From assembly GCA_013214575.1 (NCBI GenBank), contig JABSSD010000028.1, positions 37,928-101,927 on the forward strand: 64,000 bases of DNA, in the 5' to 3' direction. A program made the translations under genes and the position numbers. Source of the stretch: Paracoccaceae bacterium (GTDB lineage: Bacteria > Pseudomonadota > Alphaproteobacteria > Rhodobacterales > Rhodobacteraceae). The notes under the pieces are model-generated. The model was not told the origin of the DNA. It did no database searches and was given only the letters and a program-made list of their open reading frames with translations. Positions 44,072-53,489 of the stretch are shown piece by piece (positions within the stretch are counted from its first letter, which is position 1; every line of letters starts with the position of its first letter).

Positions 44072-45283
44072 ATGACTGACGCCTATATCTATGACGCGCT
44101 GCGCACCCCGCGTGGCAAAGGCCGCAAAGACGGCAGCCTGCACGAGGTGACCTCGCTGCGGCTGTCCGCCCTGACCCTGAATGCGGTCAAAGAACGCAAC
44201 AATCTGGACGGTCATGCCGTCGAGGACGTGATCTGGGGCAATGTGACCCAGGTCAAGGAACAGGGCGGCTGTCTGGCCCGCTCGGCGGTGCTGGCATCCG
44301 ATCTGGATGAACGTATCCCCGGTCTTTCCATCAACCGGTTCTGTGCGTCAGGCATGGAGGCCGTCAACCTGGCGGCAAACCAGATCAAGGGCGGCGCCGG
44401 CAAGGCCTATATCGCCGGCGGTGTCGAAATGATGGGCCGGGTGCCGATGGGCAGCGATGGCGCCGCAATCGCGGTTGATCCAACCCTTGCCATGGACCAG
44501 TATTTTGTGCCGCAGGGTATTTCGGCGGACATCATCGCCACCGAATATGGCTTTGCCCGGGAGCAGGCCGACGCGCTGGCGGTGGAATCGCAGCGCCGCG
44601 CCAAGCATGCCTGGGACGAGGGACGGTTTGACAAGTCCGTCATTACGGTGCGCGACCAGAACGGTTTAGCAATACTGGACCGGGATGAATACATGCGGCC
44701 ACAGACCGACATGCAATCCCTGGGCGCGCTGAACCCGGCGTTCCAGATGATGGGCGAACAAATGCCCGGCTTCGACAAGATTGCGATGATGAAATATCCG
44801 CATCTTGAGCGGATCAACCATATCCACCACGCCGGCAACTCCTCCGGTATTGTCGATGGCGCCGCCGCGGTGCTGATCGGCAACAAAGAGTTCGGCGAGC
44901 AATACGGCTTGACCCCACGGGCCCGGATCAAGGCCACCGGCAAGATCGGCACCGATCCCACCATCATGCTGACCGGGCCGGTTCCGGTGACGCAGAAAAT
45001 TCTGACCGACAATGGCATGGTAATCGGCGACATCGACCTGTTTGAGGTCAACGAAGCCTTTGCTGCGGTGGTGCTGCGGTTCCAGCAGGCGTTTGATGTC
45101 GACCCGAATGTGGTCAACGTCAACGGCGGCTCGATAGCTATGGGTCACCCGCTGGGCGCCACCGGGGCGATCATCATCGGCGCTCTGCTGGACGAGCTGG
45201 AGCGTCAGGACAAGGAAATGGGTCTGGCCACCCTGTGCATTGCCTCCGGCATGGGTGCCGCAACAATAATAGAGCGCGTCTGA
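44072..45283 (+). CDS. fadA: Acetyl-CoA C-acyltransferase (thiolase)
   Basis: A 403-residue thiolase performing the last step of beta-oxidation. The acyl-accepting C91 (RFCASGMEAVNLA), the GHPLGATGA histidine and the proton-shuttling cysteine in LCIASGMGAA are all present. AAGGAG lies 7 nt before the ATG. It precedes the cupin and fadB genes; with FadB it would form the trifunctional beta-oxidation complex. Confidence 0.95.
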   Translation: MTDAYIYDALRTPRGKGRKDGSLHEVTSLRLSALTLNAVKERNNLDGHAVEDVIWGNVTQVKEQGGCLARSAVLASDLDERIPGLSINRFCASGMEAVNLAANQIKGGAGKAYIAGGVEMMGRVPMGSDGAAIAVDPTLAMDQYFVPQGISADIIATEYGFAREQADALAVESQRRAKHAWDEGRFDKSVITVRDQNGLAILDRDEYMRPQTDMQSLGALNPAFQMMGEQMPGFDKIAMMKYPHLERINHIHHAGNSSGIVDGAAAVLIGNKEFGEQYGLTPRARIKATGKIGTDPTIMLTGPVPVTQKILTDNGMVIGDIDLFEVNEAFAAVVLRFQQAFDVDPNVVNVNGGSIAMGHPLGATGAIIIGALLDELERQDKEMGLATLCIASGMGAATIIERV

Positions 45284-45768
45284 TGCCCAAGCTGAACCTT
45301 TCACAGATCCCGTTCGTCTCAAGATGTTCTTACCCGGGCAAGCTGGCGCAGCCGTTTGATGGCCGATCCAACCAGCGGTTGGGCGATGCCAGCGGGCTGA
45401 CGCAGTATGGTGTCAACATTGTCCGCCTTGAACCCGGCGCCCTGTCGTCCCTGCGGCACTACCACATGCAGCAGGACGAATTTCTGTTGATGACTGAAGG
45501 GGCCTGTACCCTGATCGATGATGACGGTGAGCATGAGATGCTGCCCGGCGATTGCGCCAGCTTTCCGGCTGGTGACGCCAATGGCCACCATCTGGTGAAT
45601 AGAACAGACGCCCCCGCCGCCTTTTTGGTGGTGGGCACTCACACAGAAACAGAGACCGTTTTTTACAGCGATATCGACATGATGGTGACGGTTGATCCTG
45701 ACAGTGACACCTTTAGCCGCAAAGACGGCAGCCCGCTGACGGCTGACCAGATCGGAGACAATAAATGA
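45283..45768 (+). CDS. Cupin-domain protein
   Basis: A 161-residue single-domain cupin. Motif 1 residues are visible in RHYHMQQDEFLLMTEGACTL and motif 2 in LPGDCASFPAGDANGHHLVN; together they offer His/Glu/His metal ligands. The ATG at 45283 overlaps the thiolase TGA by one base, and the 3' end overlaps fadB by 4 nt. Function is unknown. It may be a small-molecule sensor or isomerase tied to the operon. Confidence 0.88.
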   Translation: MPKLNLSQIPFVSRCSYPGKLAQPFDGRSNQRLGDASGLTQYGVNIVRLEPGALSSLRHYHMQQDEFLLMTEGACTLIDDDGEHEMLPGDCASFPAGDANGHHLVNRTDAPAAFLVVGTHTETETVFYSDIDMMVTVDPDSDTFSRKDGSPLTADQIGDNK

Positions 45769-47963
45769 CCGATTTTACCTATGACGTGGACGCAGATGGC
45801 ATCGCCATCATCACCTGGGACGCCCCCGGCAAGTCGATGAACGTGCTGACCCGCGAGGCCTTTGTGCTGGTGGAGGACTATATCGACCGCGCCTTGGCGG
45901 ATGACGCCGTCAAAGGCGTGGTGATCACCAGCGGCAAGAAAGACTTTGCCGGCGGTATGGATCTGAATGTGCTGGCCACCATCCGCGACGAATCCGGTGA
46001 TAACCCGGCCCAGGGCCTGTTCGATTTCACCATGAACGGCCACCGCATCCTGCGTAAACTGGAACGGGCCGGCATGGATGCAAAGACCAACAAGGGCGGC
46101 AAGCCGATTGCCTGTGCCATCAACGGCACCTGCGCCGGCATCGGCACTGAAATCGCGCTGGCCTGTCACCACCGGGTGATGACCGACAATCCAAAATCCA
46201 AGATAGGCCTGCCGGAAATCATGCTGGGGATCTTTCCCGGTGGCGGTGGCACCATCCGCTATTCGCGCATGGTTGGCGCCATGGCGGCGGCTCCGGTTTT
46301 GCTGGAAGGCAAGATGCTGGACCCGAAGAAAGCCAAGTCTGCCCAGTTGATCGACGCCGTTGACGCGGACCCGTTAGAAGCCGCACGTCAGTGGGTGCTG
46401 AATGCCAAGCCCGCTGACATCGTCAAACCCTGGGATGCCAAGGGCTATAAGATGCCCGGTGGGGCGCCCTATCATCCGGCTGGCTTCATGACCTTTGTCG
46501 GCGCCAGCGCCTTGATCAACGGCAAGACCCAAGGCGCCTTTCCGGCGGCCAAAGCGCTGCTGAGTGCGATCTATGAAGGCGCGCTGGTCGATTTTGACAA
46601 CGCCCTGAAGATCGAGGCGCGCTGGTTCACCAGCATCCTGATGAACCCCTCGTCCTCGGCGATGATCCGCAGCCTGTTCATCAACAAGCAGGCGCTGGAA
46701 AAAGGCGCGGTGCGTCCCAAGGGTATCGAGGATCAGTCGGTCAGCAAGATCGGTGTTCTGGGGGCCGGCATGATGGGCGCTGGTATCGCGCTGGTGTCAG
46801 CCCAGGCCGGTATCGAGGTGGTGTTGATCGACCGTGATCAGGAGGCCGCCGACAAGGGCAAAGCCTATGCCGCGAGCTATATGGACAAGGGCATCAAGCG
46901 CGGCAAAGCCACGCCTGAGAAGAAAGCGGCGCTGCTGGCGCGGATCACCGCCACCCCGGATCTTGAGCAGCTGAAGGGCTGTGATCTGATCATCGAGGCG
47001 GTGTTCGAGGATCCACAGGTCAAGGCCGAGATGACCAAGAAGGTCGAAGCCATCATCCCCGCGGATTGCATCTATGCCTCCAATACCTCGACCCTGCCGA
47101 TCACTGATCTGGCCGGGGCCTCGGTGCGGCCCGAGCAGTTCATCGGCATCCACTTCTTCTCGCCTGTAGAGAAGATGTTGCTGGTGGAAATCATCAAGGG
47201 TGACAAAACCGGTGATCGGGCTGTCGCCAAGGCGCTCGACTATGTGCGGCAGATCCGCAAGACACCGATTGTCGTTAATGACGCGCGGTTCTTCTACTGC
47301 AACCGCTGCATCATCCCCTATATCAACGAAGGTCTGCGGATGATTACTGAGGGTGTATCGCCGGTGCTGATCGACAATGCGGCGCGCCAGCTTGGCTTCC
47401 CTGTGGGGCCGGTGCAGCTGAACGATGAGACCTCGATTGATCTGGGCGCCAAGATTGCCCGCGCCACCAAGGCGGCGATGGGCGATGACTACCCGGACAG
47501 TCCCGGTGACGATCTGATCTTCTGGATGGAGAGTCTGGGACGGATGGGCCGCAAGGCCAATGCCGGCTTCTTTGACTATGACGACAAGGGCAAGCGGGTC
47601 GAATACTGGAAAGGCATGCAGGAGAAATACCCGCTGGCCGATGAACAGCCTGATCTGATCGAAGTGCAGGAACGGCTGATGTTTGCTCAGGTGCTGGAAG
47701 CGGTGCGGGCGCTGGAAGAAGGTGTTTTGGAAGACATCCGCGAAGGCGACGTGGGTGCGGTGCTGGCCTGGGGCTTTGCGCCTTGGTCCGGCGGCCCACT
47801 CAGCTGGCTCGATATCATCGGCACGCCCTATGCAGCTGAACGCTGTGACCAGTTGGCGGCGCAATACGGCGAACGGTTCGCCTGCCCACCGCTGCTGCGT
47901 GACATGGCTGCCAAGGGGCAGAGCTTCTATGGTCGGTTTGATCCGGCGAAGAAGGTCGCGTAA
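45765..47963 (+). CDS. fadB: Multifunctional 3-hydroxyacyl-CoA dehydrogenase/enoyl-CoA hydratase
   Basis: A 732-residue fusion of the second and third beta-oxidation steps. Residues about 1-190 form the enoyl-CoA hydratase (crotonase) domain, with HRVMTDNPKSKIGLPEIMLG holding a catalytic Glu. The NAD-binding 3-hydroxyacyl-CoA dehydrogenase domain starts near residue 325 (VLGAGMMGAGIALVSA) and continues with IHFFSPVEKM and the C-terminal pair of helical domains. A terminator follows within 20-45 nt. Confidence 0.96.
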   Translation: MTDFTYDVDADGIAIITWDAPGKSMNVLTREAFVLVEDYIDRALADDAVKGVVITSGKKDFAGGMDLNVLATIRDESGDNPAQGLFDFTMNGHRILRKLERAGMDAKTNKGGKPIACAINGTCAGIGTEIALACHHRVMTDNPKSKIGLPEIMLGIFPGGGGTIRYSRMVGAMAAAPVLLEGKMLDPKKAKSAQLIDAVDADPLEAARQWVLNAKPADIVKPWDAKGYKMPGGAPYHPAGFMTFVGASALINGKTQGAFPAAKALLSAIYEGALVDFDNALKIEARWFTSILMNPSSSAMIRSLFINKQALEKGAVRPKGIEDQSVSKIGVLGAGMMGAGIALVSAQAGIEVVLIDRDQEAADKGKAYAASYMDKGIKRGKATPEKKAALLARITATPDLEQLKGCDLIIEAVFEDPQVKAEMTKKVEAIIPADCIYASNTSTLPITDLAGASVRPEQFIGIHFFSPVEKMLLVEIIKGDKTGDRAVAKALDYVRQIRKTPIVVNDARFFYCNRCIIPYINEGLRMITEGVSPVLIDNAARQLGFPVGPVQLNDETSIDLGAKIARATKAAMGDDYPDSPGDDLIFWMESLGRMGRKANAGFFDYDDKGKRVEYWKGMQEKYPLADEQPDLIEVQERLMFAQVLEAVRALEEGVLEDIREGDVGAVLAWGFAPWSGGPLSWLDIIGTPYAAERCDQLAAQYGERFACPPLLRDMAAKGQSFYGRFDPAKKVA

Positions 47964-47982
47964 GCGGCCAGGGAACGCATCA

Positions 47983-48009
47983 GGCCATCCCTTAGGGGGT
48001 GGCCTTTTC
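47983..48009 (+). terminator. Terminator after fadB
   Basis: GGCCATCCC pairs with GGGGTGGCC across a short loop, with G-U pairing, and is followed by TTTTC. It is 19 nt beyond the fadB stop and closes the beta-oxidation operon. Confidence 0.7.
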
Positions 48010-48033
48010 AATTCGACTGAACCCGGACTGATC

Positions 48034-48072
48034 AAAAAAAAGGGGCATCTGACCTATGCCATGCCCCTTTTG
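48034..48072 (-). terminator. Terminator of the Hint-domain gene
   Basis: On the minus strand AAAAGGGGCAT (48071-48061) pairs with ATGCCCCTTTT, followed by a T-run opposite the A-run at 48033-48041. It lies just beyond the Hint gene stop and faces the fadB terminator. Confidence 0.8.
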
Positions 48073-48091
48073 TCAGTGATGGATCCGCGAC

Positions 48092-48778
48092 TTACCGCAC
48101 CGAGACAAACTGGGTTTCACCCTGACCAGCCGATTCAGCGGCCACATCAGCAGCCCAAAAGGATTCCTCGACTATCATATCGGCGATCAGATCCCGCGCT
48201 GCGTCCTGTTGCAGGATACGATAGAGCCCGTCTCCGGGGCCGGCTGTTTCCAGAATGCTAAAGGGCGTTGCACTGAACGCCAAAAGACCGGCCTCAAGAT
48301 AGATCACCTGGTCCTGGGCAAACCGCGGCATCACCAGGTCCAGGTGTTGCCCTGCGGCGGCCCGGTGAATTCCGCGATAGCCCTCAAGGGCGCAGGCGGG
48401 CACCACGACAAAGGGATCGCCCTGGGCATCCTCGGCCAGATCACTTTCCACCAGGATACCCTGATCCGGCATCACCCACAGCGGCACACGGTTGTGCAGC
48501 GCGTCCTGCGGCACAAACATCGGGCATTGTGGATCCATTTGAATATCTTCGGACATCAGAATGGTTTCGCGGTGTAATTCGGTGATTTCCTGCATACCGT
48601 GATCAAAAGTCAACACCCTGTCACCAACGCTCAACGCTTCGACAGGCCGCCAGCCTAGGTTCGACGCCACATGGGTGCCGGCCAGAAAACCGCCCTGCCC
48701 GGTTGACACCAACGGCAGCGCCGGGCCCAAGCCCGAAGCCACCGGCGCCGGTTTGCGTTTGGTGATCCAGTCAAACAT
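48092..48778 (-). CDS. Hint-domain protein lacking the canonical cysteine
   Basis: A 228-residue protein of the Hint_2 type common in Rhodobacteraceae. The domain begins about residue 28 with GGFLAGTHVA and continues RPVEALSVGDRVLTFDHG. In active Hint proteins this block starts with Cys followed by F-x-x-G-T; here the Cys position is Gly30, so self-cleavage is unlikely. There is no signal peptide and its function is unknown. It is transcribed away from the sulfotransferase gene and stands alone. Confidence 0.8.
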   Translation of the reverse strand: MFDWITKRKPAPVASGLGPALPLVSTGQGGFLAGTHVASNLGWRPVEALSVGDRVLTFDHGMQEITELHRETILMSEDIQMDPQCPMFVPQDALHNRVPLWVMPDQGILVESDLAEDAQGDPFVVVPACALEGYRGIHRAAAGQHLDLVMPRFAQDQVIYLEAGLLAFSATPFSILETAGPGDGLYRILQQDAARDLIADMIVEESFWAADVAAESAGQGETQFVSVR

Positions 48779-48974
48779 CGCCTTTTCCTTCTAAAAAGAC
48801 GGCCCTGCCCGATGGCAAAAGCACGTGGTATTGGTGTCCACCCCAAAACACTGTGTTTTCAGGCCACAAATGGGCCGAAAAAAGGCATCTCGGGGTCATT
48901 GTCGGCGAGAACCGCCTAATCCCGGCCAATGCAGGGAATTAGTGACCTGTCGCTGACAACAGCTCAATGTCTGA

Positions 48975-49640
48975 TTAAAGGGATAGCGGTGAATCGTTAA
49001 AAGAGTATTCAAATTGAGCGATATCTTCGGCACAGCTTTGCGCCACCGACTGGGCTGCATCGGTGTCGTAATACAGCCGCCAGTCGCGTTGCCGGTTTGA
49101 GCTATTGGCCAGAGGCAGCTTCAGCTCAAACCCCAGATGGTCAAACAGCGGCTGTGCATCGGTGACAAAATGCTCCAGCCGGATATAGAGCTGGCCCAGC
49201 TGGCTGCCATCGCGGTGGCGCAGGTAAGACGCCGCCGGGGCGCGCCGGAACGCCGCCATGGTCTGGGGATGACTGACAAACTCGCAAAAACCCAGCGACC
49301 GCGCCAGATGCACCGCCGGATGGTCAAAGCTCTGCTCTCGCAGCCAGTGGTAATAGCTGACCGCACGGTCCCAAGGGTTGCGCACCAGTGTGAAGACAAA
49401 CAGCCGGTGCAGGGTCTGCTCTGGCACCAGCCCTTCGATATCGGCCAGGGTGGAATGCTTCCACTTGCGGCCACGGGTCGCCACGTCGTTTACCCGGTGC
49501 CGCCGCCGCCGTGCCTTGGGAGTGTCCCCCAGCATGATATCGTCAGCCTTGGCCCGCGCCTCCAGCGCCAGCGCCAGCGCGGTGCCGCCGGTCTTGGGGA
49601 TATGGATAAACAGGTAAGAGCGGCCAGGCGACAGGATCAT
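48975..49640 (-). CDS. Sulfotransferase family protein
   Basis: A 221-residue sulfotransferase-2 type protein. The 5'-phosphosulfate loop is FIHIPKTGGTALALALE (about residues 11-27) and the 3'-phosphate motif is LVRNPWDRAVSYYHWL (about 85-100), both PAPS-binding signatures. The acceptor, perhaps a cell-surface sugar, is unknown. No glycan genes adjoin it. Confidence 0.88.
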   Translation of the reverse strand: MILSPGRSYLFIHIPKTGGTALALALEARAKADDIMLGDTPKARRRRHRVNDVATRGRKWKHSTLADIEGLVPEQTLHRLFVFTLVRNPWDRAVSYYHWLREQSFDHPAVHLARSLGFCEFVSHPQTMAAFRRAPAASYLRHRDGSQLGQLYIRLEHFVTDAQPLFDHLGFELKLPLANSSNRQRDWRLYYDTDAAQSVAQSCAEDIAQFEYSFNDSPLSL

Positions 49641-49729
49641 ACGGGCAGGCTAGAAAACAATGCGATAAATGGGAACCATGGCTGGGCGTCTTCCTGACCC
49701 TGCGGCCATTGCGTCACAGATTTATCCAG

Positions 49730-50662
49730 TTACTGCGAGCGCAGCGCAATTGTCGCGCCGGCCAGAATTATCAGTGCAATGCCAAACATCTGCCACAGGC
49801 CGATTTCCTGACCAAATACCACCCAGGCAAAGGCCGGCCCGACAATCATCACCGAGTATTCGAACACCGCAACAAGCGATGCTTCGCCCAGTTGATAGGC
49901 CTTGATGATCAAGAACACCCCCAGCACCGAGCCAACCGCCTGAACCAGAACCCAATGGGAAATCTCCCAGACCGGCCAGACCCAGCCGCGGGTCACAAAG
50001 CCATCGGCGCCCTCGGCCACCGGCAAGGGCCACAGCTCAAGCACCCCCAGGCCCACCGCTCCCATCACCGCCTGAGCGAGCAGCATGCCAAACAACATCG
50101 AAACCGTGCTCTCACCCTCGCAGAGGCTGCGGGTGGCAATTGCCCCCAGCGCATAAAAGAAACCACCCGCCACCGGCAGCAGGATCAGCCAGTCAAAATT
50201 ATTCAGATCCGGCTGCAATACAAACAACACCCCGGCAAAGCCCAGCAACACCGCCAGGATTCTGATTTTGCCAATGCGCATCCCCATAAAGAGAACCGAA
50301 ATGACGACAATGAAAATAGGCGAGGTGAACAGCCCGGCCAGGGCCTCGGCATAGGGCATCAGCGCCAAAGCCGAAAAGTAGAACACCATCGACAGCGCCA
50401 CCAACAGGCTGCGCAGCACCACAGCGCCCCAGTTACGCGGCGCGACCTGCCCCAGACCAATCGCCGCCAAGCCAAAGATCAACGGTATGCTCAACACAGT
50501 TCGCATCAGGTAAAATTGCCACAGGCCAACAACTTCGGCCAACAAGGGCACCACATTGTCGATCACGCCAATGACTGCCATCGCCGCCAGCATGGCATTT
50601 GCGGCAAGGGCTGGGGAATTTGCGGACGATGCGGACGGTGCGGAAATAACCATTTGTTTCAT
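49730..50662 (-). CDS. EamA/DMT-superfamily transporter
   Basis: A 310-residue, ten-helix drug/metabolite transporter with two EamA repeats. Typical segments are FYLMRTVLSIPLIFGLAA in the first repeat and SLVAVFEYSVMIVGPAFAWVVFGQEI in the second. The ATG at 50662 is preferred over GTG 50692 because GGGAAG precedes it. The substrate is unknown. It is divergent from the acyl-CoA synthetase with a 76-nt gap. Confidence 0.9.
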   Translation of the reverse strand: MKQMVISAPSASSANSPALAANAMLAAMAVIGVIDNVVPLLAEVVGLWQFYLMRTVLSIPLIFGLAAIGLGQVAPRNWGAVVLRSLLVALSMVFYFSALALMPYAEALAGLFTSPIFIVVISVLFMGMRIGKIRILAVLLGFAGVLFVLQPDLNNFDWLILLPVAGGFFYALGAIATRSLCEGESTVSMLFGMLLAQAVMGAVGLGVLELWPLPVAEGADGFVTRGWVWPVWEISHWVLVQAVGSVLGVFLIIKAYQLGEASLVAVFEYSVMIVGPAFAWVVFGQEIGLWQMFGIALIILAGATIALRSQ

Positions 50663-50738
50663 AGTCTTCCCAATGGCAGCAACATTGCGCACAATCTGGT
50701 CTCAAAACGACATATCGAATGATTCTGGGAGGAATTAC

Positions 50739-52367
50739 ATGGGGTGGATGGCTGACGAAACAGGTCTGGCAAAAACTGACGCCAATTATGTGCCATTGAC
50801 GCCGCTGTCACATCTGCGGCGCGCTGCTGTGGTGTTCAAGGATCATTTGGCGGTCAGCTATGGCAGTCACCGCAAGACATATGGCGAGTATTACCAGCGC
50901 TGCAGCCAACTGGCCTCAGGCTTGGTCAAACTTGGGGTCAAGCCCGGTGATGTGGTGGCAACGATGATCCCCAACCTACCGGCCCAGGCCGAGGCGCATT
51001 TTGGGGTACCGGCCTGTAGCGCCGTGCTGAACACCATCAACACCCGGCTGGATATCGGCACGGTGGCCTATATTTTTGATCACGGTGGCGCCAAGGTGGT
51101 GCTGGTGGATTCGCAGTTTCTGGAGCTGGCCGAAGCCGCCATTGAGGCGATGGAGGGCCCGACACCATCCTTGATCGAAGTTGCGGACGATCAGGCCGGC
51201 TGGCACGCCAGTGGCCGCCATCCAACCTACGAGGATCTGCTGGCCGGGGGCGATGCTGAGTTTGACTGGATCCTGCCGCAGGACGAATGGGAAAGCCTGG
51301 CGCTGAACTATACCTCGGGCACCACCGGCCGCCCCAAGGGCGTGGTCTATCACCACCGCGGCGCCTATCTGATGACCATGGGAACCGTGATTTCCTGGCG
51401 CATGGTTCTGCATCCCATCTACCTGACCATTGTGCCGATGTTTCACTGCAACGGCTGGAACCACACCTGGATGATGCCGCTGCTGGGCGGCACCCTGGTG
51501 TGCTGCCGCGATGTCTCGGCCAAGGCGGTTTACAACGCGATCCACTATGAGGGCGTCAGCCATTTTGGCGGCGCTCCGATTGTGCTCAACATGATCGTCA
51601 ACGCTCTGGCCGAGGATCGCCGGACCTTCGAGCACCAGGTCGAGGTGTTCACCGCCGGCGCCCCGCCTGCCCCCGCAACCCTGGCCAAGATCGAGGATCT
51701 GGGCTTCAATATCACCCAGGTCTACGGGCTCACCGAGACCTACGGCCATGTCACCGAGTGTTACTGGAAAGCAGGCGACTGGGATGCGCTGGACAAGCCA
51801 GGTGTCGCCGCGATCAAGGCCCGCCAGGGCGTGGCGATGCCAATGATGGAACACGTGGTGGTGCGCGACAGCGACCACCAGCCGGTGCCGATGGACGGCA
51901 CCACTCAGGGTGAGATCGCCATTCGCGGCAATTCGGTCATGAAGGGCTATCTGAAGAACCCCGAGGCCACCGCCGAGGCCTTTGCCGATGGCTATTTCAA
52001 TTCCGGCGACATCGCGGTGCAGCACCCTGACAGCTACGTGCAGATCTCGGACCGGGCCAAGGATATTATCATCTCGGGCGGCGAGAACATCTCCTCCGTC
52101 GAGATCGAGGGCGTGTTGATGGGGCATCCGGATGTCAGCCTGGCAGCGGTGGTCGCCAAGCCCGACGATAAATGGGGCGAAGTGCCCTGTGCCTTTGTCG
52201 AGCTGAAACCGGGAACCGCGCCCAGTGAGGCTGATCTGATCCACTTTGCCCGGCAAACGCTGGCCGGCTTTAAAACGCCCAAAACGGTGGTGTTTCAGGA
52301 GCTGCCCAAGACCTCGACCGGCAAAATTCAAAAGTTCGAACTGCGCAAAATTGCCAAAGACCTCTGA
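50739..52367 (+). CDS. AMP-dependent acyl-CoA synthetase
   Basis: A 542-residue ANL-superfamily enzyme that activates a carboxylic acid to its CoA ester. The P-loop YTSGTTGRPKG begins at residue 191, the A5 motif is VYGLTETYGH, the hinge is ISDRAKDIIISGGENISS, and the catalytic lysine is in TSTGKIQKFELR. GGGAGG lies 6 nt before the ATG at 50739. It resembles medium-chain or methylthiopropionate-type ligases; specificity is not determinable. The DmdC-like dehydrogenase about 10 kb away could be a partner. Confidence 0.93.
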   Translation: MGWMADETGLAKTDANYVPLTPLSHLRRAAVVFKDHLAVSYGSHRKTYGEYYQRCSQLASGLVKLGVKPGDVVATMIPNLPAQAEAHFGVPACSAVLNTINTRLDIGTVAYIFDHGGAKVVLVDSQFLELAEAAIEAMEGPTPSLIEVADDQAGWHASGRHPTYEDLLAGGDAEFDWILPQDEWESLALNYTSGTTGRPKGVVYHHRGAYLMTMGTVISWRMVLHPIYLTIVPMFHCNGWNHTWMMPLLGGTLVCCRDVSAKAVYNAIHYEGVSHFGGAPIVLNMIVNALAEDRRTFEHQVEVFTAGAPPAPATLAKIEDLGFNITQVYGLTETYGHVTECYWKAGDWDALDKPGVAAIKARQGVAMPMMEHVVVRDSDHQPVPMDGTTQGEIAIRGNSVMKGYLKNPEATAEAFADGYFNSGDIAVQHPDSYVQISDRAKDIIISGGENISSVEIEGVLMGHPDVSLAAVVAKPDDKWGEVPCAFVELKPGTAPSEADLIHFARQTLAGFKTPKTVVFQELPKTSTGKIQKFELRKIAKDL

Positions 52368-52392
52368 GCCAAGCAGCGCCTTTGAAATCAAA

Positions 52393-52426
52393 CCCCTTGG
52401 CGGCAAAGCCGTTTGCCGCCAAGGGG
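52393..52426. terminator. Perfect 15-bp hairpin after the acyl-CoA synthetase gene
   Basis: The arms 52393-52407 and 52412-52426 are exact complements with a 4-nt loop, 25 nt after the stop. No T-tract follows on the plus strand. It may terminate or stabilise the synthetase mRNA and separates it from the membrane-protein gene. Confidence 0.6.
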
Positions 52427-52477
52427 CCAACCGTGTTAGCCTCACATTGTAATTGAGGCACAGGCAAGAATAAGCAG

Positions 52478-53488
52478 ATGACTGCACTCCGGGAATATCA
52501 ACGGCTTGAGGCTGCGGGCCTGTGGCGCGCCAGCCCCGAAGATCAACGCCGGGACGTGATTGTGTCGGTCGGCGATGCCACACTGACGATCATCGACATG
52601 AAGGAACAACCGCTGGCCCACTGGTCGCTGGCGGCGTTGGAACGGCAGAACCCCGGCCGCTACCCGGCACTGTTCCATCCCGATGGTGACCCCGGTGAGA
52701 CGCTGGAACTGGGCGAAGATGAAACCACCATGCTGGACGCCATTGAAAAGGTGCAGCAGGCCATCGCAGGCGCCCGGCCGCACCCGGGGCGGCTGCGCTC
52801 GGTCAGCGTGCTTGGCGGCCTTGGGCTGATCGCCGCGTTGCTGGCGTTCTGGCTGCCGGGCGCGATGATCCGTCATACCGTCACTGTGGTTCCCGACATC
52901 AAGCGCAAGGCCATCGGCCAGGCCCTGCTGGGCCGTATCGAGAGAGTGTCGGGGCAAGCCTGCTCAACCCCTGAAACAGCCCCTATTCTGGCCAAGCTGG
53001 CCGAGCGGACGGGGGTTCGGCAGGTTGTTGTGCTGCGCGATGGCATTACCTCCAGCCTGCATCTGCCGGGCAATATTGTCCTGCTGAACCGCTCGCTGAT
53101 CGAAGATCATGAGGATCCCGCAGTGGCCGCCGGGGCCATATTGATCGAGCGCGCCCGGGCCCAGACCCGCGACCCGCTAACCGAAGTGCTGACCTCTGGC
53201 GGGGTACTGGCCTCGTTCCGCCTGCTGACAACCGGCAAACTGGATCGGAGCAGTCTGGACCGTTACGCTGAAACCATGGTCAGCACCCCACGCCCGGATG
53301 TGCCGCAAGAGAAGATCCTGGCCACCTTTGCCCAGGCGGCGATCCCCTCAACCCCCTATGCCTATGCGCAGGATATCACCGGTGAAAAAGTATTGGGATT
53401 AATCGAGGCGGACCCCATGGCGGGACGCATCCTGGAGCCGGTGCTGAATGACCGGGACTGGGTGCAGCTGCAAAACATCTGCGGTTGA
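52478..53488 (+). CDS. Membrane protein with degenerate M48-like domain
   Basis: A 336-residue protein of unknown function. Residues 1-105 are a soluble domain, 108-127 a membrane helix, and 140-336 a C-terminal domain. In that part SLHLPGNIVLLNRSLIEDHE followed by DPAVAAGAILIERA resembles the region before the HExxH motif of M48 peptidases, but the metal ligands are replaced. An M48-like origin is an inference from this local pattern and PTGE-like C-terminal segments. It ends 2 nt from the convergent SPOR gene. Confidence 0.7.
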   Translation: MTALREYQRLEAAGLWRASPEDQRRDVIVSVGDATLTIIDMKEQPLAHWSLAALERQNPGRYPALFHPDGDPGETLELGEDETTMLDAIEKVQQAIAGARPHPGRLRSVSVLGGLGLIAALLAFWLPGAMIRHTVTVVPDIKRKAIGQALLGRIERVSGQACSTPETAPILAKLAERTGVRQVVVLRDGITSSLHLPGNIVLLNRSLIEDHEDPAVAAGAILIERARAQTRDPLTEVLTSGGVLASFRLLTTGKLDRSSLDRYAETMVSTPRPDVPQEKILATFAQAAIPSTPYAYAQDITGEKVLGLIEADPMAGRILEPVLNDRDWVQLQNICG

Positions 53489-53489
53489 A

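Noticed and set aside
46797..48035. Minus-strand 412-aa frame opposite fadB
   Set aside because: Antisense of FadB; no motif or ribosome site.
50976..52583. Minus-strand 535-aa frame opposite the acyl-CoA synthetase
   Set aside because: Antisense shadow of a clear ANL enzyme.
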